Shown: positions 21,301-30,883 of the stretch, in pieces
Numbering within the stretch: position 1 is the stretch's first letter
Layout of the letters: every line of letters starts with the position of its first letter
Source of the DNA: Malachius bipustulatus
Taxonomy: Eukaryota; Arthropoda; Insecta; Coleoptera; Melyridae
DNA length: 64,000 nt
Reading direction: 5' to 3'
NCBI GenBank assembly: GCA_910589415.1
Contig: OU342638.1
Coordinates: 38,165,579-38,229,578, forward strand
Notes under the pieces: generated by a model
The model's input: the letters and a program-made list of their open reading frames with translations, nothing else
Database searches by the model: none
Told to the model about the DNA's origin: nothing
Program-made: the position numbers and the translations under genes

Positions 21301-22177
21301 TGGCAAATGAAATGACGGAAAAAGTGGATTGTACCGGTACACGGTGCGTCGAATCACGAGTACCTTATTTTTTAAATTATGAACATAGTATTTTTTATAA
21401 AGATGGACTTGTCAAACAGCTGTCAAGGTGGCAGCATATGTGCAATCTTTAAACAGTAATTTTCATATTCTCTGATGGTTGCCTGTTTCCTTAACCTTGA
21501 CAAACAATTTACGTTGCACTGTTAAATAAAATGCAAATTTAAAAATTCTAGTCCAATTTTCTTTGAAGATAGTTCATTTCTAGTAGTTATTCATCTTTTG
21601 AGGATAAATTTAAAATTTAACTGTTGTTTAGCATGACTTTATCTAATGATGTTTTGCAGAGTCGGGCTCCTAAGTCTACTCTAGTCACAGCGAAAACGCC
21701 AAGGAACTCATTGAAGAGTTTGTTGAAGTTGTGAAACTGATAAACTAAATTAAATTCAAAACTAATAAAAGGGTGAAGCAGAGGTAAATTTATTTCAAAA
21801 GAAAGAAAAGTAAATGCTCAAATGCTTATTAAAAGATGTTTCTCCAAATTAAACAACAATATAATAGTGCAATCAGATTTCTTGAAATATCTGGAGAAAT
21901 TCTTAAAAAAAAAAAATGATTGAAAATAGGAGATTTATTGACGAATATGTACTTACATATTATTCAAAGTTTTTACAGAAAATTATGAAGGGAAGGGTAT
22001 AATTGTATGTACATAACACTTGTAAAAGTAAATAGGTGCTTACACTTACTACTTATAAATGCCTCTAAAATTTTTAAGTCTAGATATGAAAAAAATACAC
22101 CAAAACTTTTCTACTTATTTACATAAGCTGAATAAAAAACTAGAAAACATGAATAAATCACGAGGAAATTAGGTATG
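21301..22177. other. AT-rich intergenic sequence
   Basis: No gene, RNA or repeat structure recognised. Confidence 0.4.
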
Positions 22178-22589
22178 TCACCTGAACAATAGGACAATAT
22201 AGGTATTTTCATTTTTAGGAGTGCTATGTGCACCAGGAGTCTCTCTAAAAGAACGGTTCATTGCAGAAAAGTACCATCTTTTCATTTTAGTTTCATGCTG
22301 ACACTGAGCACATTTATACACTTCCACTACTTTCTCATGTTTACGTTTATAATGTTGAGTCAAATCACTTTTATAACTCGTTTCACAGAAACATTCCTAA
22401 TTATTGTACACTTCAGTTTCTTCAGAATGTTAAAGTTTATAATGTTCGATCAAAGATGTTTTACGTTTTGTTTCAACAGAACATATATGTCACATGTATA
22501 CCCATCAACATTTTTTGCGTACTTGTTTACACTCTCCTTTCAAATTAATTTTAAATTGTCCTCTCAAATGACTTTTATGTCGTGTTTGT
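22178..22589 (-). pseudogene. Degraded 3' fingers of zinc-finger gene 4
   Basis: Past the stop of gene 4 the minus strand keeps remnants of about four more family fingers in changing frames with stop codons (ETKRKTSLIEHYK, ETSYKSDLTQHYKRKH and the terminal YKCAQCQHETKMKR). The terminal finger is cut off after KMKR. The array was originally longer. Confidence 0.8.
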
Positions 22590-23753
22590 TTATCGTAAAT
22601 GTTTACATTTATAATGACGGATCAAATTGCCTTTACGTCCCGTTTTATATGAACATTCCTGACATTTGTACACTTCAGTTTCTTCAGAATGTTTAAGTTT
22701 ATAATGTCCAGTCAAATTACTTTTATAATTTGTTTCATAAGAACACTCCTGACATTTATATACTTCTGCGTCTTTCGAATGTTTAATTTTATAATGTTTA
22801 GTGAAATGAGTTTTATATTTTGTTTGATAGGAACATTTTTGACATTTGTACATTTCAGCATCTTTGGAATGTGTACGTTTATAATGTCCGGTCATATGAC
22901 TTTTGATTTTTGTTTCAAATGAACATTCCTGACATTTATACACTTTTGTATCTTTAGCATGTTTACATTTATAATGTTTAGTCAGAGCACTTTTATGTTT
23001 TGTTTCAAATGCACATTCCTGACATTTATACATTTCTGCTTCTGCTGAATGTTTGGTTTTATAGTGATGCCTCATGGCATGTTTATATCTAGTTTGATAA
23101 GAACACGCCGCACATTCGTACACTATCGCATCTTCTGAATGTTTATTGTTATAATGGTGGTTCAAATTGTCCTTATATTTTGTTTCAAAGGAACATTCCT
23201 GACATTTGTACACTTCTGCTTCTGTTGAATGTTTACGAATGTAATGCCGAATGAAATTAGATTTATCGTTTGTTTTAAACGAACAATCAGCACAGTTATA
23301 CTTCGCTTGTTCTTCCCTGGTCCTGTCAGAAGATGGTGACTCACTTTCTTGAACGGACTCACAATGACCGAGTGCATCCTTAAACATTCCAACATGACTA
23401 CTACTTCCCTTAATCTGCTCCCAGCCCGGTTTGTGTTCAGCGATGTCAATCGCTTCTTCTTTTAATTTCACATTTTCTGCTCCTTGCACTCGAGGAAGGC
23501 CATCTGGTCCTGGTGATGAGCCTTCAGGTTCTATCTTTATTACCGGGCAAGATGAAAAGATATTCTCCAAATTGTTTAACTCCGCGGGCGGATCACAGCT
23601 TGAGCTTGAATGATTCGCTTCATCTTCGCACTTCAACTTTGGGGACGCGAGCAGGGGGACGACGAACTCATCCTCTCCTACTGCTTCCGTTTTGATACTC
23701 CTCTCCTCATGTTGTTGAACAGGACAGTAGAACTTCGCTTCATTGAAACTCAT
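22590..23753 (-). CDS. C2H2 zinc-finger protein 4, 8 fingers, C-terminally truncated paralog
   Basis: Single-exon frame of 387 residues. The N-terminal region is nearly the same as that of gene 3, including IKTE, LKCE, IKIE and LKEE motifs and GWEQIKGSSSHVG. Eight intact C2H2 fingers follow, and the frame ends at KHLR with no terminal CAQCQHETK finger. The downstream remnant shows the truncation is secondary. With an intact promoter-like flank and eight usable fingers the gene may still be expressed, or may be on its way to a pseudogene. Confidence 0.75.
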   Translation of the reverse strand: MSFNEAKFYCPVQQHEERSIKTEAVGEDEFVVPLLASPKLKCEDEANHSSSSCDPPAELNNLENIFSSCPVIKIEPEGSSPGPDGLPRVQGAENVKLKEEAIDIAEHKPGWEQIKGSSSHVGMFKDALGHCESVQESESPSSDRTREEQAKYNCADCSFKTNDKSNFIRHYIRKHSTEAEVYKCQECSFETKYKDNLNHHYNNKHSEDAIVYECAACSYQTRYKHAMRHHYKTKHSAEAEMYKCQECAFETKHKSALTKHYKCKHAKDTKVYKCQECSFETKIKSHMTGHYKRTHSKDAEMYKCQKCSYQTKYKTHFTKHYKIKHSKDAEVYKCQECSYETNYKSNLTGHYKLKHSEETEVYKCQECSYKTGRKGNLIRHYKCKHLR

Positions 23754-24069
23754 AATGTTGATGTTTCTTGCAAATACACTTTCTTGTTGAAATGATAATA
23801 TACCTTACTCCCAACGGTTATTTATTTATCGCGTAAAAGAGAATAAGTAATAATAACTGAACCAGCTGAGAGAGTCAAAGAAAGAATGAAAGAATATTAT
23901 AATAATTCATAGTTCATACACAAATAAAATAATGGCGACAAAGCGACCAACAAAATTGACCAAACCGAAGAGAATAACCACAGAATAAGAAAAAGAAAAG
24001 ATAGTGGAATAATAACTAGTGAGGCTGAAGAGGAGTAGACGAGTAGAGGAGTTAATCTGTAGTAAAAAA
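23754..24069. promoter_or_regulatory. Duplicated 5' flank of zinc-finger genes 3 and 4
   Basis: This sequence, including CTTACTCCCAACGG and GAATGAAAGAATAT, repeats the 5' flank of gene 3 (17421-17700) with small indels. Its conservation shows that the duplication covered promoter and gene together. No specific core element is claimed. Confidence 0.55.
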
Positions 24070-25853
24070 TTCGGGAACCTGTATTACCGACACTAACGCT
24101 TACTAGGGTAGCTCATTCTCATTCCCACAAAAAGTTGGGAAAAAAACCTGTTAGTGGATTTTCTGGACAAAAAATGCACCCAACCCCAGCAGACAGTTAT
24201 GATTGCAGAAAATATACTGAGCTCAGAATTTCCGTATACCTAGGAGTTTTTCAGGTAGGTTTTATCAAATACACATGATAATAATACATACAGCTTCCAC
24301 TGAAAATTGTCACCGGAAGCTACTACCACCCAAGCGGCTGGTTGTCTAACTAGCGTTGATTTAAAATGTCAATTAAATTGAACGAAACGCCAATCTGTCG
24401 TTTGCTTGTCATCTACGAAAAAAGCGCAATTCAATATGCAGTTTTATTTTACGTGAGGTATACAGGGTGTCCCGTATCGTTATGTTCAAATTTTGTGAGC
24501 ATATAGTAAGCTTATTTCTAAGCCTAAAAAACCTAAAAGTGGCAGGTCTATCTGCATTCGTTACAAAGTTACAGGCCTAAGAAAATAATGTCTAGTAAAT
24601 ACCGCAGATTTAACTTTGAAAACCACATAAAACTTATTTTATTGACTGTATCTTTAATTTATCATGTGTTAAAAAATGTCCTATTCCTTGCTGAATACAA
24701 GCTTGTGCTCGGAGGCCTATTATTGCAGAAGTAACAGTTTTCTCGTCATTTTTCGCGTACCTATCTCTTGACCAGCTTGCTGAATACGATCAAATAATAA
24801 TTTCTCTCTGGTATTTAGTTACAAACATCCAATTCCGAAATATGCTGGTGCCGCATCTATTTGAATCCTAATGCCATTTCGTATGAGCAGGGGAACCTCT
24901 ACTAATGTTATGTTAATTTCGGTGACATTTACTCATGTGTGGCAATTAGTGTGGCTTACAAAGTTGAATCTTGTTATTTACTAGTCATAATTTTCTTAGG
25001 CCTGTAACTTCGTAACGAATAAAGATAGACCTGTCACTTTGGGGTTTTTTGGGCTCAAAATTAAGCCTACTATATGCTCAAGAATTTTGAACATAACGAT
25101 ACGGGACAGCCTGTATATTATGTATGTTCTATCTAATGCCTAAATCTGAATTTATAAGTAATCAGATGTAGAAATAATGCATTATTGACATGTGTTCATT
25201 AAATACTAACACGAAAGAAATAATTATTATTACCGGAAACCAATAATTCTAGATAATACTATTATGTCAGTGAACTTTGAATTATAATTATATCCGAGAT
25301 TTCAAATCTCGGAGATTTCTAATACCAATTTCCGATTTTGCGTGTTGTTAGCGATCGAAGCAACAGATGGCACTCCTTTTCATACTTCACTTTTATTATA
25401 TATAAATAGCGGAGTGCTGCACGTATTATCATCTAATATATTTGGTTTTATTACGTCTTGATGAATCTTATTTTTAAGGATCAGTATGGGAGAGTTTTAT
25501 AGGCGTACTAGGGTGCCATTGCGTGTGTCTATCAAAATACTTTTTCTCAATAACTACGTTAGGCATTGAGTTAAAAACTATATCAAATACTAAAATCTAC
25601 AGCTTCGTAGATCTTATAAACCCGTAATAATTTTTTAATACCCATTACCCACTGAAAGAGGATTCCTCGATATTCGTTTGTTTCATTTGTCAAACTTCGC
25701 TTTTTTCCACTTGATTCCTACGCCTGTGATCAAATGCGCCAAAAATATGACATCCAGCACAGCTGTTCAAACATATACGTGTCAGTCAAGTAAACGTCAA
25801 CGAGTGAATTCGGTACCCTAGTAATCGTTAGTGTCGGTAATGCAGGTACCCTA
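24070..25853. mobile_element. hAT-like non-autonomous transposon with nested foldback
   Basis: The ends contain ACCTGTATTACCGACAC and its near complement. It is flanked by GTAAAAAA on both sides (24062-24069 and 25854-25861), an 8-bp duplication. It is 1784 bp including the 655-bp foldback insertion, with no transposase ORF. Same family as 2578-8933 and 20764-21300. Confidence 0.78.
24461..25115. mobile_element. Foldback element with TACAGGGTGTCCC ends, nested
   Basis: Arms starting TACAGGGTGTCCCGTATCG and ending in the near complement, flanked by TA. The related sequence at 20764-21300 has the uninterrupted site (ACGTGAGGTATG), which confirms the insertion. Confidence 0.82.
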
Positions 25854-25861
25854 GTAAAAAA

Positions 25862-26776
25862 TTGGCCACAAGATAGCGCCCTCCTTCAAGCTGGTAGGAA
25901 CTAATCCTAGCCAGTAAAGTACACACTACACAAACCGGTTCTTAATTGATTTATTTAATTTATATATAATAATTGGAATATTTTTTACAGTCTTAGTAAT
26001 CATAAAGTTTAGCTATTTATTTATAGAGAACCTTAATTTAAATATTACATTTACAATGTAACAACTTAATAATATTAGCAATGGTGAACGTAACATAGCT
26101 TTACCTATAATTAGGTGCTTTTTAACTTCGTTGTAGCTAACTTCGTTAATTGTTTAAATTGTTTTATGTATTATTGCTTTAATTATAATTTATGCATGGT
26201 ATGGTAAGCATGAATGCCTAGATGGTAGTTAGTTTCTGTCAGGTTGGAGGAGTCCTGTTACCAATTTATCAATTTACTTTAAACCCTCCCTTATTAGCTA
26301 ATCTCCTTGGACTAAAGTGACTAAACTTAACTTAACTTGAAATTACAAAATTTGTTTCAACAATAATAATTATTGACAGTAATGCAGTTTCAGCAGCGCA
26401 GCTAGTTTTTGGTCGTTCAATAAACAATAAACATTAAGCACACATCTGTTGCCAAGACAGCGACTTTGCTGTCAAGTCAACTCTGCAGATGACAATACCG
26501 TTATGTTCTTCTGGATGTTTTATAGCCAAAGTGTAAATTATAGAAAACTGCCACTATTGTAGTAACAATCAAATGTCACTTCATTTGTCACTGGCCGGAA
26601 TTCAATCACCTTCACGCCAATTTTTAGGTTATTTTATTATAATCGTGATTCGTGATCCCAAGTTTTCATTCGCCAATTCGCCATTTAATTTCATTTCCGA
26701 GGGGTCATAAGATTAGATTAGAATAATCAGCAGTCGTGCATTTATTAGGAACGGTTAAGTGTTTTAAATATTAGAA
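25862..26776. other. Intergenic and prohibitin-2 upstream region
   Basis: AT-rich, no gene. The last ~200 bp should contain the promoter and 5' UTR of prohibitin-2; no core motif is clear. Confidence 0.45.
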
Positions 26777-28361
26777 ATGGCTCAGAGTAAATTAAACGAC
26801 CTTGCCGGCAAGTTCGGCAAAGGGGGTCCACCCGGCCTTGGAATAGGCCTCAAACTGCTCGCAGTGGGGGCCGCTGCCGCTTACGGCGTTTCACAATCCA
26901 TGTACACAGGTAAGCGAATATTCGAAAAAAAAAATTCAATTTACGCGAATATTTTTTGCGCAGTCGAAGGTGGCCACAGGGCGATCATGTTCAACCGGAT
27001 CGGCGGAGTGCAACAAGAGATATACACGGAAGGCCTCCACTTCAGACTGCCCTGGTTCCAGTACCCCATCGTGTACGACATCAGGTAACCGACTGACCGG
27101 CGACCGCGAGCGAACCGTCAAACTAATTAATTTTCCGATCCAGGTCCAGACCGAGGAAGATCTCGTCCCCTACCGGCTCGAAAGACCTCCAAATGGTGAA
27201 CATCTCCCTGAGGGTCCTCTCGAGACCGAACGCCGCCAAACTGCCCGTCATGTACCAACAACTGGGACTCGATTACGACGAGAAGGTGCTCCCGTCCATC
27301 TGTCACGAGGTGCTCAAATCGGTCGTCGCCAAATTTAACGCTGCACAACTGATAACGCAACGTCAACAGGTCAGTATCATTGTTTCGCATCCTCCGGCGC
27401 TCCGTACCTACGTAAAGGGTCAATTTTTCGTAGGTTTCTTTGTTGGTCCGTCGCGAGTTGGTGGAGCGAGCTCAGGACTTCAACATAATCCTGGACGACG
27501 TCTCTATCACGGAGCTGTCGTTTGGAAAGGAGTACACGGCCGCGGTGGAGGCGAAGCAGGTCGCCCAGCAGGAGGCGCAGAGAGCGGCGTTTGTGGTCGA
27601 GAGGGCGGTGCAGGAGAGGCAGCAGAAGATCGTGCAAGCTGAGGGTGAAGCCGAGTCCGCTAAAATGATATCCTTTTTCTATTTTATTCGACGTAGTTCG
27701 TAATTCTTGTTTTTATCGTTTGTTTATGGTTTCCTTAACTCGTCGCACTTAGGTGAAGCGATCGGTCGTAACCCCGGTTATCTGAAATTGAGGAAGATCC
27801 GAGCCGCGCAGAATATCTCGAGAACGGTGAGTGCGGGCGGGTTCTTCGTTTTTTCCTCGCTAATTGTTTGTTTCCTCTTTTCTTTTAGATTGCCAACTCT
27901 CAGAACAGGGTCTACTTGAGCGGTAACAGTTTGATGCTCAATATATCCGATAAGGAGTTCGACGATCAGTCAGATAAACTCAAAAGTAAGAATTGAGATA
28001 AAGTGAGTCTTTGTTTGATTACTATGTAAACGAGAATCACATCATGTCGTCTGTCATCGTTATTGCTGTGCAATGTGACAGATGTGATTCTTGTTATTGT
28101 TAATAAGCGCTAGCGCTAGTGCTAGTTCCTTCAACTATTTTGTAATAGTAACCTTCATTTTTATTAATAAAGTTGTTATCTAAGTCGCGATGTATTTTAA
28201 TCGAACAAATTTGTCTCATTGCAGGTCTTTCAGGTGGGGGAATGAGTGGTAGTGGTAGTGGTAGTGTTAGTGGTTCTCGTTTTAATTCTAGGAGCTCGAA
28301 TGTTGTTACTTCGGCCCAGATCGAAGCGGAGCGAATAGCGGGGTCGGGGAGCAAACGATAG
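26777..28361 (+). CDS. Phb2: Prohibitin-2, inner-membrane scaffold of mitochondria
   Basis: Prohibitin-2 pairs with prohibitin-1 in ring complexes of the mitochondrial inner membrane. Coding exons are 26777-26909, 26964-27084, 27144-27369, 27434-27667, 27749-27826 and 27889-27996. Together they make 299 residues, the usual PHB2 length. An N-terminal hydrophobic segment ([14 protein letters not shown]) is followed by the SPFH domain and the conserved [22 protein letters not shown] stretch, which crosses an exon join. The intron at 27668-27748 is AT-AC and has U12 signals. A GTAAG donor at 27986 could instead join exon 6 (ending 27985) to 28225-28361, giving a 341-residue form with a Ser/Gly-rich tail; both forms stay in frame. 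A polyadenylation signal AATAAA lies at 28434-28439. The start has a good context (AAATGG). Confidence 0.95.
27668..27748 (+). other. Phb2: U12-type AT-AC intron in prohibitin-2
   Basis: The intron begins ATATCCTTT, the U12 donor consensus, and contains TTCCTTAACT at 27731-27740, the U12 branch-point consensus, about 10 nt before the AC end. Only this splice restores the conserved AKM-LGEAIG junction; no GT-AG alternative does. Confidence 0.93.
28225..28361 (+). CDS. Phb2: Alternative last exon of prohibitin-2
   Basis: Preceded by a GCAG acceptor and in phase with a donor at 27985/27986. It encodes a Gly/Ser-rich stretch followed by [16 protein letters not shown] and a stop. Its open frame and good splice sites support an alternative C-terminus; expression is not shown. 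Confidence 0.7.
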
Positions 28362-30883
28362 TTTTTCTTAGATTATATAATATAATTAATTGAGGGTGTT
28401 ATTTTTTAAAGTTTTATAAAGTAAATGTATTTAAATAAAACGTCATTTCATTGCGTATAAATATAATTGTCAAAGAGAGTAACAGTAATGCAAAAACGTT
28501 GCAATAAAATCACATTAAAAAACATCGCCAGTGCAAAAACACAAACAATAAGGCTTACGATTAGCTTTAGAAATACCGGAACCGGTGCCGGGTCTCTAGC
28601 CGGTACCGGTTGTGTTTTATTTTTTTTTAGCATTACAACAGTATGTAGTATGTACCGTAATTTGTCAAACAATACTGACAATAATTAAAATGGTTAACTG
28701 CAAGTGACAATTAAAATTAGGGAACGCTTGTTTTTAACCGGTAACAACCGCGATTGTAATAAATTATAGCCATTTTCTGAAATTTTACATTTCCACAGGA
28801 CGGTACCTAACCAGGAAAGATGGTCAAAAAATTATTTTCTCTCACTTCCTGACCTGGAGAGATAGAGAGAGAGTGTTTTCGTGACCTCGCTCTGGGGGCA
28901 ATTCAGCCAATTCAAAAATTGTATTCACTATTTAGTATTTACATTTACAGTACATACTTTTAGTTAGATTACTATTCGATTTGATTCGAAAAGGCATTTG
29001 ACAAACGACAATTGACTCGATAACAGTTATTATTTATTGTTTGACGATTCGTTCTTTTAATAATGATAATAATGATTAATCGAATCTTGAACACCGACTT
29101 AACTAAACACTAAATTTTTGAAGGCCAAATAATTTACGATTAAAGTTTTCCGGTGTTGGTGTTAGTTTTTTTTTTTAGTGCGCTAGTTCTAGTGCTAACA
29201 ATAATCAATGCTAAATAACAAATTGTACTCGTAGGCTCTTAATACGTAAATCGATAATAATAATAAAATATCAACAAATAAGCGTACATAAAATCAAGTT
29301 TTTGGTTCCCTTTTTTTGTTATTTTGAATACTCGTTATCACAGAAAGATTGTTTCTTTAGTACTTATAGTATTAGAGATACAAATACACACACAAGAGTC
29401 AAAATAAGCTTCCCTCTATTTACTTATTATATTCTTAACGACACTTTCATCACACGATAACAATTCTAATAGGTAACACACATTTTAACTTTGATCCTGT
29501 TATTGACGATAATAATAATAAAGCGAACAATTTTAGACGTTCTCATCAACTAGACATAGCTTTTATCTTATCGTACATGTAAATCCATTTATGAATAGTA
29601 AAATGGCAGTGAGCTTCCCATGCTAACTAACTATAATAAAACAGTGACAGATCTATTTTTTGTACTTTCAAACAGTGCGGCACGGGCACCGTTCATTTCT
29701 TAAGACAATCAATACCATTTATTATGATACAATAACTTTAAAAGATATGATATTACGCAAGGTCCCCCTCTACGCGTTACGTTTTATGACGTCACCGGAT
29801 CTCCAACTGTCACTTTCCCATTCGGTCTGTATGAATAGCATTGAATTATGAAATAAATACAGCAAAATTATGTTCCTAATCTCCAGCATGAACTGTTATA
29901 GTGAAGAGATGCCGGCAGATTAATTTTGGAAAAATTTCCGGTGTCGTCATTGCCATCAACTCGACGAAAATAGACCGCAAACCGCGTTAGTATCATATCT
30001 CTTTGTCATTGTATCACGGCCGTAACCACCTCCCATCCCATTATTCTGTCTCGGTCTATATTAACGCTTTCGACGAACACGTTGAAAAAAATTGTACTCG
30101 AACAATTAATCGATTCAAGGCAGTAGTCGATTAGGATTATCGAAGATAGCGAAATATTATATAAAACTAAAAAAAGGCGACTCAGTGTTGCCGTTCATTT
30201 CAGTGTCGTTCCGATTATTAATTTTACCCGGATCCCATAATTGGACGCGACCACTCGTTTGAAAATTAGCTGACCTGGGTTGATGTAAAATGAAACCTGG
30301 ATTGATGTAAAATGAGACCTGGATTGATGTAAAAAATGAACTGACCATGGTTGATGTGAAAACGAGCTAATCTGAGGTCAATAAACAAAAAAAATTGACC
30401 TGGATTCATAAAAAAGCTGACCCTGGACTGTAAAAAAAAAAACAAGAACTAACCCGAGTTGTCAGAAAAAAGCCAACCTGCTGGATTGAAAAAACCGAGC
30501 TAATGAAGGTCGATGACTGATGAGTCCTTTTCAGTCATTTTTAATCAACTCAGATCAACAAACGAATAGTTCTGCTCTCCAGAATTGAAAATAACCGAAA
30601 CGCTAACGTTGCCCGATTAAAAATTACCTGACCTTATCTTCTAACAGTATCTAAATATAAATCTAACCTTTCCACTCCAATAATTCTAGTTCTACCTGCC
30701 TTACAAGTACAACACAACTAACCGGGGGCCATCCAATCTAACTCTACCCGTTCTTAACAGGGAAGAAAGACCCAAGTCGGCAACACCGAGTTAACCGCAA
30801 GTACGGCTGGAACCGCTCGTTATGTCCTACTCCCCGGTACCGCTCCCGACTATCATTGATTGAGGCCTAGCTTTCTCCGTGTA
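28362..30883. other. Convergent intergenic region, prohibitin-2 to kelch gene
   Basis: Contains the 3' UTR of prohibitin-2 and probably that of the kelch gene. No gene visible. The sequence is AT-rich, with a palindromic GGTACCGG-containing stretch near 28575-28612 and a degenerate tandem repeat near 30275-30360. Confidence 0.45.
30275..30360. repeat. Degenerate ~22-bp tandem repeat
   Basis: Four or so diverging units built on ACCTGGATTGATGTAAAATG, downstream of the kelch gene. It decays into looser versions (GACCTGGATTCATAAA, GACCCTGGACTGTAAA) up to about 30480. Confidence 0.6.

Noticed and set aside
21240..21452. 70-codon plus-strand frame
   Set aside because: Starts within decayed transposon sequence and shows no family features.
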